Positions 33,727-44,955 of a stretch of DNA of 60,012 nucleotides are shown here, piece by piece. Position numbers and translations under genes: made by a program. Origin of the DNA: Rubripirellula sp. (GTDB taxonomy: Bacteria; Planctomycetota; Planctomycetia; Pirellulales; Pirellulaceae). The DNA is taken from positions 1 to 60,012 of the forward strand of contig JAQWPZ010000196.1 in the NCBI GenBank assembly GCA_029245125.1. Reading direction: 5' to 3'. The notes beneath the pieces are model-generated. The model did no database searches. It was given only the letters and a program-made list of their open reading frames with translations, and had not been told where the DNA came from. Position 1 is the first letter of the stretch; each line of letters opens with the position of its first letter.

Positions 33727-35100
33727 ATGTTAATTCACTTTACCCGCCTCGTCACATTGGCGGCATTCTGCCTCCCTGCGTTCGCCTTACCCACTTTGGT
33801 GCATGGGGAAGACTTAGCGGCCGATCGCGGGTACGAAGTGTTAACCGAAAAAGCGACGCTGACGAGCGATTTCACGCAACGTGTTTTCGATCAGGTATGG
33901 CAGGTCTGGCCCGAACCGCTTCGCAAAAAGGCTGAACAAGCGACCAAAGAGCAACGCCGTAAAATGGCGTTCCATCGCTACGGATTGACGACCCGACCGG
34001 GCGACGACTCCGGCAAGCCGTTGCAATATGTCGTCGACGACGACGGCAAGTGGACGATGAACTGCTTGTCTTGTCACGGCGGCAGCGTGTATGGGAGCGT
34101 AACAGTCGGCGCACCGAATAATCGGTTCGCTTTGCAAACAATGACCGAGGAAATACGCGCGATCAAATTTCGCCTCGGGGAACCACTGTCACGAATGGAT
34201 CTTGGCTCAGTGATCATTCCGTTGGGAACGACTCACGGCACCACCAACGCCGTTGTTTTCGGCATGGGGCTGATGAGCCATCGCGACGAGCAGCTAAATG
34301 TGATTCCAAAGATCCCCGAATCTTTCGTCCACCACGACATGGATGCTCCCCCATGGTGGAATTTCCACAAGAAGCCAAGCATCTACATCGATGGCTTCGC
34401 ACAGAAGGGCCACCGAGCGCTGATGCAGTTTATGTTGATCCCGGAAAATGGTCCCGATTTCTTTGGGGATCACGAAGATGATTTCCGTGACGTTTACGCG
34501 TTACTCGATTCGCTTCGAGCACCCACGTACGAAGGCCTGATCGAGACCGACTCTGCCGAACGCGGACGGATTGCTTTTGAGTCTAATTGCGCTGAATGCC
34601 ACGGGTCCTACGGCAAAGAAACAACGTATCCAAACCGCAGGATCCCACTCGCCGAGATCGGTACCGATCCTGTGCGGCTGACGGCGTTGACCGTGGCTGG
34701 CCGCGAGAAATATGGGCGAAGCTGGTTCGCGCACGCTGAAACCGATACCCCCCATAAAACCGAAACCGATCCAGACGGTTACGTCGCACCACCCCTCGAT
34801 GGGATCTGGGCCAGCCCACCCTATTTCCACAATGGCAGCGTGCCCACATTGTGGCACGTTCTCCACCCCGACGATCGCCCGAAAGTGTGGCAACGGACTG
34901 ACGAGTCGATGGATGAAGACAAAGTCGGATTCAAGATCAGAGAGATTGATCGGGTGCCGCTAGCCGAAAAAGACCCCGCCATTCGGCGTACTTTTTTTGA
35001 TACCCGTCGATTTGGCAAAAGTAACTCGGGCCACAATTATCCGGATCAATTGACCGAAACCGAAAAACAGGATGTGCTCGAATATCTCAAGACGCTCTAG
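33727..35100 (+). CDS. Periplasmic di-haem c-type cytochrome, peroxidase-like
   Basis: About 457 residues with a signal peptide (FTRLVTLAAFCLPAFALPTLVHG). There are two covalent haem motifs: CLSCH at C113/C116/H117 and CAECH at C288/C291/H292. The second half ends with PPLDGIWASPPYFHNGSVPTLWHVL, the block seen in cytochrome c peroxidase/MauG-type proteins, and a final ETEKQDVLEYLKTL helix typical of small cytochromes. It probably transfers electrons or reduces a peroxide in the periplasm. Start choice is ATG 33727; a TTG at 33718 is also in frame. About 195 bases of non-coding DNA precede it. Confidence 0.85.
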   Translation: MLIHFTRLVTLAAFCLPAFALPTLVHGEDLAADRGYEVLTEKATLTSDFTQRVFDQVWQVWPEPLRKKAEQATKEQRRKMAFHRYGLTTRPGDDSGKPLQYVVDDDGKWTMNCLSCHGGSVYGSVTVGAPNNRFALQTMTEEIRAIKFRLGEPLSRMDLGSVIIPLGTTHGTTNAVVFGMGLMSHRDEQLNVIPKIPESFVHHDMDAPPWWNFHKKPSIYIDGFAQKGHRALMQFMLIPENGPDFFGDHEDDFRDVYALLDSLRAPTYEGLIETDSAERGRIAFESNCAECHGSYGKETTYPNRRIPLAEIGTDPVRLTALTVAGREKYGRSWFAHAETDTPHKTETDPDGYVAPPLDGIWASPPYFHNGSVPTLWHVLHPDDRPKVWQRTDESMDEDKVGFKIREIDRVPLAEKDPAIRRTFFDTRRFGKSNSGHNYPDQLTETEKQDVLEYLKTL

Positions 35101-35118
35101 TTGGCGAGCAAACCTTGA

Positions 35119-36528
<1,410 letters not shown>

Positions 36529-36631
36529 TCATCACGGTGCCACAACCGCCGCCTGATGCGGCGGAGTGTCGATCTTCATGTGGTTGATTGGTGATTCAAT
36601 CGAATCCTGAGGTGTGGCAAACGCGGACACC

Positions 36632-37969
36632 TCAATCTTCTTCGGTGACTTCACCGGCCGCTTCATCTCGGCCGGTGACCATCACCCCGGTGCCCCGCAG
36701 ACGCCAGAGAAAAAAGCCAGCACCAACCGCCATCAGCACGCTGCTGACATAGAAAATGTGCTGCGGAGCTTCTCCAAATCCTGGCCGGATGACCCAGTAA
36801 ATCAACGCGCCGACCGTCAAGAACGTAAATGAAACTGCATTTGCTGTTCCGAGAAAACGCCCCCGCTCGTCATCAGGTGATAGCTTTTGCAAAAGCGCTT
36901 GGAGAGGGACGATATAGAAGCCAGCAAAGAAACCAGCCCCCAGTACAAAAAACGCAACATTACTAAGCGCGACCCGCACCATGGGGCTGTAATCTGGCAT
37001 CACAGGCGGGACCGCCCCGAGCAATGCGAAAAACACGACCATCCCAACGGCACCGACAGGAACCAACCTGGGCTCAATGCGATGCCCGGAAATCAAGCCG
37101 GCGACCGCACAACCCAAGCCTATTGCGATCCCCATCACGCCCATCAAGACGCTCGCCTCGGCACGATCGATAGCCAGCACGTCGGTGTATTCCGGCAGGA
37201 TCATCAGGGCAATCCAGGCCAGCATGTAAAAATATCCCCAAGCCATCATCACCATCAAAAGTCGGCCCCTGGCCATTTCCCGAATGGTCTCCAGGTAGGT
37301 AGTGAATGGATTCAAGTCCCATTTCAATGCCCGGTCACCTGCTTTGAGTGGCGTCATAAAAAGAGCCGCCACCAAGCCCACTATCGCAACACCCACCATC
37401 GCCGCCCCAGGCAACCAACTCACTGCCGCCGGCGTGATTACATTCTCAACGGGTTGTGGGCTGTATCGATCGCTCACGAACCCCGCCAACAAAGTGCCCA
37501 CAATCACCGCCAAGTTGGTCATCATGTTGATCGTACCATTGGCGCGACTTAGATCACGATCGCCCACGAACTCCAGAATCATTCCATATTTGGCTGGCCC
37601 AAAGAAAGCACTCTGGCAGGTCAATGCCACCAGGGCCGCGAGAGTGATCCAAAGGTTATTGGTATAGAAACCGATCCCAGCGAGTACAGCGATCGGAATC
37701 TCAAGCGACTTGACCCAAAACGTGACCGTTCGCTTACTGAATCGGTCCGCAACTTGGCCGGCGTAACCCGATAGCAGGATAAAGGGAATCGTAAAGCACA
37801 TACTTACGATCCCCTGGCCACCGGGACCTAACGAACCGCTCCAAAGCCCATTGATCACCATGAACGTCAACACACCCTTGAGGATGTTGTCGTTCATGGC
37901 GCCAAAAAACTGGGTCGCCACCAGGGACATAAAACCGCGTTTGAGAAGTTTACTTTTCACATTGCTCAC
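36632..37969 (-). CDS. MFS transporter, LplT-like
   Basis: 445 residues with about twelve hydrophobic helices, in the major facilitator superfamily. The N-terminal motif QFFGAMNDNILKGVL and the later FFGPAKYGMILEFV are typical of the lysophospholipid transporter (LplT) branch. The loop SGYAGQVADRFSKRTV is the MFS motif A region. It may flip lysophospholipids or export other compounds; no acyltransferase domain is fused, unlike some relatives. It ends in an acidic cytoplasmic tail. It is convergent with thiC and separated from it by ~100 bases. Confidence 0.82.
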   Translation of the reverse strand: MSNVKSKLLKRGFMSLVATQFFGAMNDNILKGVLTFMVINGLWSGSLGPGGQGIVSMCFTIPFILLSGYAGQVADRFSKRTVTFWVKSLEIPIAVLAGIGFYTNNLWITLAALVALTCQSAFFGPAKYGMILEFVGDRDLSRANGTINMMTNLAVIVGTLLAGFVSDRYSPQPVENVITPAAVSWLPGAAMVGVAIVGLVAALFMTPLKAGDRALKWDLNPFTTYLETIREMARGRLLMVMMAWGYFYMLAWIALMILPEYTDVLAIDRAEASVLMGVMGIAIGLGCAVAGLISGHRIEPRLVPVGAVGMVVFFALLGAVPPVMPDYSPMVRVALSNVAFFVLGAGFFAGFYIVPLQALLQKLSPDDERGRFLGTANAVSFTFLTVGALIYWVIRPGFGEAPQHIFYVSSVLMAVGAGFFLWRLRGTGVMVTGRDEAAGEVTEED

Positions 37970-38070
37970 TTATCTTCTGGTGTCGAGATCCACAGAGTTT
38001 AGCAGGTCGAGCGTGGCTTCGTTTTGCCCAACATCGGCGGCGGACGGCTCATCTCACCAGAGCCTCCGAA

Positions 38071-38433
38071 CTACCGAACTTTCGCCAGTGCCTCCGGCAA
38101 GGGATACTCGCGCAAATCGTAATCTTCGTCGATAGCAGCCAGTTCCAACAACCTTGCGTACCCTCGGGAGAGGAGTAATTCACGCTGGGCAACAAACACT
38201 GGGTCCAATTGTGCGCGGTCGAATGAACCCTGCACCGAGACAGGCTGAAACCCTTCATTCCGAATGAATTGTGCCAAAACCGGATTACATCGAATGTGCC
38301 TTTCCGGACTGGTGTGCAAGACTTCGGCGTCCAGCTCGCCTATGACAAAACGAAGATAGAGATCGCTGTCGACGATCGAAGTGACGTCCTGTCGACAAAC
38401 CTCACATCGGTACCCCTCATCACACTTCGCCAT
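38071..38433 (-). CDS. Small conserved zinc-type protein of unknown function
   Basis: 120 residues. The N-terminus MAKCDEGYRCEVCRQDV holds C4, C10 and C13, and a fourth cysteine lies in HIRCNPVLAQFI, so a four-Cys metal site is plausible. The DSDLYLRFVIGELDAEVLH segment looks well conserved and proteins of this look occur in other planctomycetes (from memory). No known enzymatic motif is present. It lies between the MFS gene and dapB, all on the minus strand, with 93 bases to dapB upstream. Confidence 0.7.
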   Translation of the reverse strand: MAKCDEGYRCEVCRQDVTSIVDSDLYLRFVIGELDAEVLHTSPERHIRCNPVLAQFIRNEGFQPVSVQGSFDRAQLDPVFVAQRELLLSRGYARLLELAAIDEDYDLREYPLPEALAKVR

Positions 38434-38526
38434 GGTTTCTACCTGTGGTGGAGGACAACAAGAAAAAGGGCAAGCGGCGAACTCAACTATCCACTCGCGA
38501 AACGGGCCCTAGCAAGATGAATTTCG

Positions 38527-39333
38527 TCAGGCGAGACCAAGCACATCAAACATGTTGTATAGCCCTACCGGGCGGCCTTGCAGCCACTTGGCCGCAGCCA
38601 GTGCGCCACTCGCGTAACAGTCCCGATTACTCGCAGCGACGTTTAGCTCAATCCTCTCACCGAGCATCCCAAAAACGATCGTATGCTCACCAGGATTGTC
38701 ACCAACGCGAATCGCATGGTACCCAATCTCGTTCCTAGCTCGCATTCCCGTTTCGCCCTCGCGACCATGCACATGCACCACGTCACTACCCAACTGCTCA
38801 GCAATTAACTCACCGAACCGCAGGGCGGTCCCACTCGGGGCATCAGCCTTAAACCGATGATGCCTTTCTAGAATTTCAATGTCGATGCCGCCCGCGACAT
38901 CTTTTAATTTCGCGGTGATTTCTTGAGCAAGCTTCATCGTCAAATTGACCGCCAACGACATACTGGGTGCCCACACCACGGGGATGGCGGTCGCGGCCTC
39001 GGCCAACATTGATTTCTGAGTCTCACTCAACCCAGTGGTTGCCACCACCAACGGCATCTCGCGTTCCAGACAGCTGGCGACACATGCATCAACAGCCGTC
39101 GGCAAAGAAAAATCGATCACGACATCAGCATGACTGAGCCACTGGCTTTGCAGTGGCACATCGACTGGGTCGACACCAGCGATCGCCCCGACGTCTTGAT
39201 CGAGCAGCGGGTTTTCCGCGTGATCAATGCCAGAGACGATTCTGAAATCAGAATCTTGTGCTGCCAACGCGATGACTCGGCGGCCCATACGGCCGGCGGC
39301 TCCATGAACCGCAAGTTGAATGTGGTTGCTCAT
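38527..39333 (-). CDS. dapB: 4-hydroxy-tetrahydrodipicolinate reductase
   Basis: 268 residues. The NAD(P)H-binding motif is VHGAAGRMGRR, and the substrate/catalytic motif is ERHHRFKADAPSGTAL with the His pair and Lys. ATTGLSETQ and NEIGYHAIRVGDNPGEHTI are also family blocks. It makes tetrahydrodipicolinate for lysine and diaminopimelate. The start is ATG 39333; the open frame upstream to 39405 abuts the thrC stop codon without a better start. It follows thrC on the same strand, so two branches of aspartate-derived amino-acid synthesis are adjacent. Confidence 0.95.
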   Translation of the reverse strand: MSNHIQLAVHGAAGRMGRRVIALAAQDSDFRIVSGIDHAENPLLDQDVGAIAGVDPVDVPLQSQWLSHADVVIDFSLPTAVDACVASCLEREMPLVVATTGLSETQKSMLAEAATAIPVVWAPSMSLAVNLTMKLAQEITAKLKDVAGGIDIEILERHHRFKADAPSGTALRFGELIAEQLGSDVVHVHGREGETGMRARNEIGYHAIRVGDNPGEHTIVFGMLGERIELNVAASNRDCYASGALAAAKWLQGRPVGLYNMFDVLGLA

Positions 39334-39405
39334 ACCACGAATGTAGCGGGCAGCGACTGGGATTGACCAGCACCTGCCGACCAACCGCCCAAGAATCGTT
39401 GCCAA

Positions 39406-40833
39406 TTAAGCGTACAGCTGGATCGTTTTGATGATGTCGTCGAGCTCGTTGGGCACCGCGACTGCGCGATTGGCAAAGCTTGCCTTCTTTACACCACGAT
39501 CTCCCAAAGTTTTGTTGAAGACATCCTGATCGGTCGTGTGGTAAGCGACTGTCGCTGTCGGGTCCTTCAATTCGTGCCCGGTCAGAATACAGACCACGCG
39601 GTCACTGGGCGCGATCACTCCCTCACGCCTGAGCAATTTGGCTCCCGCCACGCTAGCCGCCGAGGCTGGCTCACAACCAAAACCACCAGCACCGACTCGA
39701 GCTTTTGCATCCAGGATTTCCTGATCGTTGACTTGACGAACGACTCCATTCATCGCGTCTAGCGCCCGCAGGCATTTTTTCAAATTGACGGGGCGATTGA
39801 TCTCGATAGCGCTCGCAATCGTGTCCGCTTTTTTACCATGACGATCCATTTCGTCGTTGTATTGAACGATCGGGTCCATCCCTACCTGCCCACCGTTCCA
39901 ACGAACGCCGCGTCTCTCAAACAACTCATACAACGTATCGGCACCCGCAGCGTTAATGACGGCCAGTCGGGGAATGCGGTCAATTAATCCGTGCTGATGT
40001 AACTCGATGAATGCCTTTCCGAAGGCACTACTGTTACCAAGGTTACCGCCGGGCACCACGATCCAATCAGGCACCTGCCACCGCAGCGCTTCCAACACGC
40101 GGAACATGATCGTTTTTTGCCCCTCCAAACGGAAGGGATTTACACTGTTGACCAAGTAGATGCCAAGCTCTTGCGAAACCTGCCGAACACGAATCATCGC
40201 ATCATCAAAGTCACCCGCTATTTGGATCGTCAAAGCACCGTAATCGAGTGCCTGACTTAGTTTCCCGTAACTAATCTTTCCACTACCAATGAAGATGACA
40301 GCCTTCATCAGATTCGTCGCGCTGCAGTAGAGCGCTAGGGAGGCGCTCGTGTTACCAGTGCTCGCACAGGCTGCCCGCTTGGCGCCCATCAAATTCGCAT
40401 GAGTCACCGCCGCGCACATGCCATTGTCTTTGAAACTTCCCGATGGATTCATTCCCTCGTACTGCAAAAACAACTGCCCATCATTCATGCCGACGAATTG
40501 ACCGACTCGATCAGCTTGCTGCAAGAGCGTCTGGCCTTCACCGACGGTGACCAGGTCTTTTTGGGGAGCAAACGGCAGCAGCTCGTGAAACCGCCAGACA
40601 CCACTGAATCGCACCGGGTCAGTCCGCTGCCCCCAAGTCGATTCGAAGTCGCTTAATTTGTCAGGCACCGCAGCACGGTCCCAGTCATAGGCGATATCGA
40701 GCAGATCCCCACATCGATCGCAGGCAGTGCGGACACTCCGGGCGTCATAGGTCGCACCGCAAGCGGGATTGATGCACTTCTGAAACGCGAGATCGGTCTG
40801 ATTAGCGTTATGAACTTGCGCGGTTTGCAACAT
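39406..40833 (-). CDS. thrC: Threonine synthase
   Basis: A 475-residue fold-type II PLP enzyme. An N-terminal zinc-ribbon-like segment ([14 protein letters not shown], then CDRCGDLL) is followed by the PLP lysine in [10 protein letters not shown], the [12 protein letters not shown] loop and the phosphate-binding [13 protein letters not shown]. It converts O-phosphohomoserine to threonine. ATG 40833 gives the family start; the open frame to 41013 is not supported. The C-terminal ~45 residues ([13 protein letters not shown] onward) form a small tail. Confidence 0.94.
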   Translation of the reverse strand: MLQTAQVHNANQTDLAFQKCINPACGATYDARSVRTACDRCGDLLDIAYDWDRAAVPDKLSDFESTWGQRTDPVRFSGVWRFHELLPFAPQKDLVTVGEGQTLLQQADRVGQFVGMNDGQLFLQYEGMNPSGSFKDNGMCAAVTHANLMGAKRAACASTGNTSASLALYCSATNLMKAVIFIGSGKISYGKLSQALDYGALTIQIAGDFDDAMIRVRQVSQELGIYLVNSVNPFRLEGQKTIMFRVLEALRWQVPDWIVVPGGNLGNSSAFGKAFIELHQHGLIDRIPRLAVINAAGADTLYELFERRGVRWNGGQVGMDPIVQYNDEMDRHGKKADTIASAIEINRPVNLKKCLRALDAMNGVVRQVNDQEILDAKARVGAGGFGCEPASAASVAGAKLLRREGVIAPSDRVVCILTGHELKDPTATVAYHTTDQDVFNKTLGDRGVKKASFANRAVAVPNELDDIIKTIQLYA

Positions 40834-41174
40834 GGCGAAAATTTGCAGGCAAAAACGGAAAAACGGGTATCCCTGAAGGTTAGATCGGCACAGCCAACCT
40901 GTCGCTGAAATCGCTTCAGGGAAAGAATTTTTGTCCGCGGCCGATCTTCGACCGGCAGCAGGCCGACATCGAATGACCACTGGCTCTCGAACCCAACGGG
41001 CTCCAGAGACCAACTAGACACTGAAACGACCGGGCCCCCGGTGCTGAACAGAAGAAATGCGGCAAAGATATGGATTGAACAAATAAATTCGACTGGGCAG
41101 GATCTGCCAGGCATTCTAACGTGGCATGGCCCGCGGCCACCAAGCACTCTCCACCAAAATTGTCGCCACTTCCC
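40834..41174. other. 341-base divergent intergenic region between thrC and lspA
   Basis: No gene, RNA or repeat array is seen. The region should hold the promoters of thrC (leftward) and lspA (rightward). A TTGAAC at about 41077 is a possible -35 element for lspA, but no clear -10 box accompanies it. Confidence 0.4.
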
Positions 41175-41861
41175 ATGAATGGCTCATCCTCCTCTGATGA
41201 TCAGGCCCGTCCTGACTCCCTGCACGCAGATGCCTCCGAGCAAGAAATCGGCGATTCAGGCGACCAACAATCGCCAACATCGGGCAGCAAACCCGTGCCA
41301 AAGCAGAATTCAGAGATCAGTTCTGCAGCGATCCCCACCCATCACGTGGTCCTGTTCTTCGGCTTAGCCGCTGTCGGCGGCATCGCCGACCTGTGGACCA
41401 AACAAAGCATTTTCCAGTGGCGAGGCTTGCCCGGCCAACGCGACATTTGGTGGATAGTCGAGGATTATTTTGGTATCGAGACGGCAGTAAACATCGGTGC
41501 GGTGTTCGGACTCGGGGCAGGGAAGGGGCTCTTCTTCGCCGCCTTTTCCGTCATTGCAGCCGTCGGAATCCTTGTTTGGCTGTTCAAGTTTCGCGCCGCG
41601 GCTTCGCTCTGGTTGACGTGGGCTCTTGGCATGATCACCGGGGGGATCATCGGCAACCTGTACGACCGACTGGGGCTCTGGTGGCAAGCAGGCTATCCGC
41701 TGGAGTGGCAAAGTGGTGTCCGAGACTGGATCCTATTTCGCATTGAAGGTGTGCCGTTTTTCGATCCATGGCCCAACTTCAACATCGCCGATTCGCTGCT
41801 GGTCGTCGGTGCCTGCATGCTGATGTACCAATCGTTCTTTCCAGGAAAAGAGGCCGAGTAA
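41175..41861 (+). CDS. lspA: Lipoprotein signal peptidase (signal peptidase II)
   Basis: 228 residues. The first ~50 are a Ser/Asp/Gln-rich hydrophilic extension not seen in most LspA proteins. The four-helix core follows. The catalytic aspartates lie in GGIIGNLYDRLGLWW and WPNFNIADSLLVVG, with NIGAVFGLGAG before them. It cleaves the signal peptide of diacylglyceryl-modified prolipoproteins at the inner membrane. The start is ATG 41175; GTG 41121 would add 18 residues. A 3-base gap to the HisN-like gene suggests co-translation. Confidence 0.88.
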   Translation: MNGSSSSDDQARPDSLHADASEQEIGDSGDQQSPTSGSKPVPKQNSEISSAAIPTHHVVLFFGLAAVGGIADLWTKQSIFQWRGLPGQRDIWWIVEDYFGIETAVNIGAVFGLGAGKGLFFAAFSVIAAVGILVWLFKFRAAASLWLTWALGMITGGIIGNLYDRLGLWWQAGYPLEWQSGVRDWILFRIEGVPFFDPWPNFNIADSLLVVGACMLMYQSFFPGKEAE

Positions 41862-41864
41862 ACG

Positions 41865-42698
41865 ATGACAGAGGGACCACAGAGCTGGAAAGATCTTCAC
41901 TCCGGCCGACTGCAGGCGATTGTGGAGGTGGTTCAGGCCGCCGGCCATCATACGTTGACCCACTTTCGCGGCACTAATTTGACCGTCGATGCCAAGGCCG
42001 ACGATTCGCCGGTCACGATCGCTGACCGCGAGGCGGAGCAATTAGTCCGAAATCAAATCACCGAGCGTTTTCCTGACGACACACTTCAGGGCGAAGAATT
42101 CGCCGAGCAGTCGGGAACAAGCGACTACCGGTGGATTGTCGATCCGATTGATGGGACCAAGTCGTTCATTTGTGGCGTGCCGTTGTACTCGACATTGCTG
42201 GCCTTAGAACACGAAGGCAAAGCACTGGCCGGCGCCATTTTCATACCTGCACTCGGCGAATTACTGGTGGCGGCGATAGGACGCGGCTGCTGGTACCGCA
42301 ACGCCGGCCGCTTCCCAGGCGATCACCCAAACGATTGGAATCAGGCACGAGTTTCAGAAAAAAGCGAAATCGATCAAGCGATCTTCGTCACCAGCCAAGT
42401 GGACAGTTTTGCCACCCGTGGGGCGGGTGATGCCTACCAACAGCTGGAAAAAGCCGCCTGGATCACCCGCAGCTGGGGCGACGGATATGGCTATTTGCTG
42501 GTCGCAACCGGACGAGCTGAAATCATGGTAGACCCTGTCTGTAATCCTTGGGATGTCGCGGCGATTTCGCCGGTCCTGACCGAGGCAGGCGGTCAATTCA
42601 CCGACTGGAAAGGGAATCCGACCACCCGGGGCGGTGACGGTTTAGGCACCAATGGACGGCTCCATTCGCAGGCTTTGAAATTCCTCGAGGGGCACTAA
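41865..42698 (+). CDS. hisN: Inositol-monophosphatase family protein, probable histidinol-phosphatase HisN
   Basis: 277 residues of the Li-sensitive Mg-phosphatase family. Metal-ligand motifs are LQGEEF (Glu), IVDPIDGTKSF (Asp, Asp) and CNPWDVAA (Asp). The IAD and PIDGTKSF context matches the histidinol-phosphatase branch rather than classic IMPases. Since hisB in this window lacks a phosphatase domain, this protein is a reasonable candidate for the missing step, but inositol phosphatase or 3'-phosphoadenosine phosphatase activity cannot be excluded. It follows lspA by three bases. Confidence 0.78.
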   Translation: MTEGPQSWKDLHSGRLQAIVEVVQAAGHHTLTHFRGTNLTVDAKADDSPVTIADREAEQLVRNQITERFPDDTLQGEEFAEQSGTSDYRWIVDPIDGTKSFICGVPLYSTLLALEHEGKALAGAIFIPALGELLVAAIGRGCWYRNAGRFPGDHPNDWNQARVSEKSEIDQAIFVTSQVDSFATRGAGDAYQQLEKAAWITRSWGDGYGYLLVATGRAEIMVDPVCNPWDVAAISPVLTEAGGQFTDWKGNPTTRGGDGLGTNGRLHSQALKFLEGH

Positions 42699-42764
42699 AA
42701 ATCTCCCCGAGACGGTTTTGACGGACGAAACCCGACAGAACAGCGAGTTCCCACACCTTCGTCC

Positions 42765-42794
42765 TTGTCAAAACTCTGCCTCGAACCCTACACT
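42765..42794 (+). promoter_or_regulatory. Candidate sigma-70-type promoter for the ffh operon
   Basis: TTGTCA at 42765-42770 and TACACT at 42789-42794 are separated by 18 bases and lie 80 bases before the ffh GTG. Both match the -35/-10 consensus at four or five of six positions. No other element supports it. Confidence 0.4.
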
Positions 42795-42873
42795 GTCGGA
42801 CCCTTTCTTGGGATGTCGCGGATACCGCGGCGCCCCGCCACCCCCTCGCTAGAGTGGAACGGCAGAAAAGCCC

Positions 42874-44349
42874 GTGTTTGAATCCCTCTCTGAAGGTCTG
42901 CAATCGGCGTTCAAAAGCTTGTCCGGCAAAGGCAAGCTGACCGAAAGCAATATGCGCGAAGGCCTGGACATCGTCCGCAAGGCGATGTTAGAGGCGGACG
43001 TCAGCTACCCGGTCGTCCAAGATTTCATGGACCACGTGACCGAGCAGGCGCTCGGAAAACGCGTGCTGTTGAGTCTGCGGCCGCATGAAGAACTGGTCAG
43101 CATCGTCCAAAGCGAGTTGGTGTCGATTCTCGGCCCGGTCGACCCGTCGCTGCATCTTAAGAAAGATGGCCCGACGATCATCATGCTCTGCGGTCTGCAG
43201 GGTAGTGGTAAAACAACGACCTGCGGAAAGCTCACTCAGCTACTTAAAGAAGAGAACATTAAACCGTTGCTGGTCGCAGCCGACTTGCAACGACCAGCCG
43301 CGATCGAACAACTGCATGTGATCGGGCGGCAACTCGATGTGCCCGTCTACAGCGACCCGGATAACAAAAATCCGGTCAAGGTCTGTCAGGCTGGCGTCGC
43401 GAAAGCAAAAGCAGAAGGTGCGCGGGTTGTCATCTTGGACACCGCGGGCCGCCTAGCCATCGACGAAGAGTTGATGCAAGAGCTGCAAAAGATCGACAAA
43501 CGTGTCAGCCCAGACCAAGTCTATTTGGTGGTCGATGGCATGACCGGTCAAGACGCGGTCAACAGTGCGGGTGCTTTTAACGAAGCACTTGAACTCGACG
43601 GCGTCATCATGACCAAGCTGGACGGCGACGCCCGAGGCGGTGCGCTGCTCTCAGTCAAACATGTCACGGGCGTCCCGATCAAGTTCATCGGTACAGGTGA
43701 ACACTTCGATGCGTTGGAACCATTCCGCCCTGAAGGAATGGCGGGACGAATCCTGCAAATGGGCGACATTGTCGCCGCGGCCCGGGAAGCACACCGGATC
43801 GTCGACGAGAACGAGCGAGAGGAACTGGAAGCCAAAATGGCGTCCGGAGAATTCACGCTCGACGACTTCAAAAACATGATGCAGAAGGTCGCCAAACCCG
43901 GCTTGATGGGAAAAATGGTTGGCCTCATGCCCGGCATGGGGCAGTTCAAGGATGCACTGGAAAGCGATGAGGCTTCTAGTGGGATCCGGCAAACGATCGG
44001 CGCCATCAACAGCATGACGATGGAAGAACGCCGCAATCCAAAGCTCATTGATTCGCAGCGGCGAACTAGAATCGCCAGCGGAGCGGGCGTGCAGACACCG
44101 GTTGTCTCGCAACTGATCAAACAGTTCGAGGTGATGAAGCCGATGATGCAGGGGATGGCGGGCAAAGGTGTCGGCGATCGCATGAAAATGATGCAGCAGC
44201 TGCAGTCCAGCGGCGCCATGAATGACCCAACGATGAAGGGCATGCGGGTAAAAAAGGGGACGGGCAAGCGACTCAATGCCTCTGAACGAGCAAAACAAAA
44301 GAAAGAACGCGACAAATTGATGAGGCGTTCAAAGCGAAAGAAGCGTTAA
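42874..44349 (+). CDS. ffh: Signal recognition particle protein Ffh
   Basis: 491 residues. An N domain precedes the G domain with G1 GLQGSGKTTTCGKL, the DTAGRLAIDEEL block, and TKLDGDARGGALLS. A methionine-rich M domain then binds the signal peptide and SRP RNA (MMQGMAGKGVGDRMKMMQQL). The C-terminus is a short basic tail (KQKKERDKLMRRSKRKKR). It targets membrane and exported proteins co-translationally. The start is GTG 42874. It is the first gene of the ffh-rpsP-trmD-rplS group, with 127 bases before rpsP. Confidence 0.97.
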   Translation: MFESLSEGLQSAFKSLSGKGKLTESNMREGLDIVRKAMLEADVSYPVVQDFMDHVTEQALGKRVLLSLRPHEELVSIVQSELVSILGPVDPSLHLKKDGPTIIMLCGLQGSGKTTTCGKLTQLLKEENIKPLLVAADLQRPAAIEQLHVIGRQLDVPVYSDPDNKNPVKVCQAGVAKAKAEGARVVILDTAGRLAIDEELMQELQKIDKRVSPDQVYLVVDGMTGQDAVNSAGAFNEALELDGVIMTKLDGDARGGALLSVKHVTGVPIKFIGTGEHFDALEPFRPEGMAGRILQMGDIVAAAREAHRIVDENEREELEAKMASGEFTLDDFKNMMQKVAKPGLMGKMVGLMPGMGQFKDALESDEASSGIRQTIGAINSMTMEERRNPKLIDSQRRTRIASGAGVQTPVVSQLIKQFEVMKPMMQGMAGKGVGDRMKMMQQLQSSGAMNDPTMKGMRVKKGTGKRLNASERAKQKKERDKLMRRSKRKKR

Positions 44350-44476
44350 ACGCTCTACAAATCACGATGCCAGACGTACTGGCACCGACCCGGCGTCGGC
44401 CGACACCCCAACGGGAACGACCGACCCCAGGCAGTCGAACTGGAGTTATCACCAACAAACGGAGACGAATCGTCTA

Positions 44477-44914
44477 ATGGCAGTCCGAATTAGAATGAAG
44501 AAGATGGGTCGCACCCACCGACCTTACTACCGCGTCTGTGCGATGGACCAACGCAGTCCACGCGACGGCCGTGTGATTGAGCAACTAGGCACTTACGATC
44601 CGATGTGTCCCGAAACCGATGCCCGAGTAAGCTTGAAAACCGAGCGAATCGAGTATTGGCTAGGTGTTGGTGCACAACCCAGTGAGAAAGTCGCCACCCT
44701 GATCAAAAAGTATGGAACCGATGGCACCCACCTCGAGGCTCGTAAAGAGGCTCTCGAGCGATTAGGCAAGCGAAAAGATTACGCTCCGGCCCCAGAAGAG
44801 CCGAAAGCGAAAAAGAAGAAAGAAGAACCAAAGGCCGAAGCAGCCGCTGAAGAAAAACCACCGGAAGAGGCTGCCGGTGGCGAAGCGGCAACGGAGGAAA
44901 AGTCCGAGGAGTGA
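44477..44914 (+). CDS. rpsP: 30S ribosomal protein S16 with acidic/lysine tail
   Basis: 145 residues. The first ~80 are a standard S16 (AVRIRMKKMGRTHRPYYRV, then IEQLGTYDP and RIEYWLGVGAQPSEKV). From about residue 100 the chain continues as a Glu/Lys/Ala/Pro-rich low-complexity tail of ~45 residues, so it is longer than the usual 80-90. It assembles into the 30S body. It sits between ffh and trmD, but no rimM is present between rpsP and trmD (41 bases). Confidence 0.97.
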   Translation: MAVRIRMKKMGRTHRPYYRVCAMDQRSPRDGRVIEQLGTYDPMCPETDARVSLKTERIEYWLGVGAQPSEKVATLIKKYGTDGTHLEARKEALERLGKRKDYAPAPEEPKAKKKKEEPKAEAAAEEKPPEEAAGGEAATEEKSEE

Positions 44915-44955
44915 TCAACGGATGGTGACGAATTCAGAACGCAGCTGGAAAAAGC

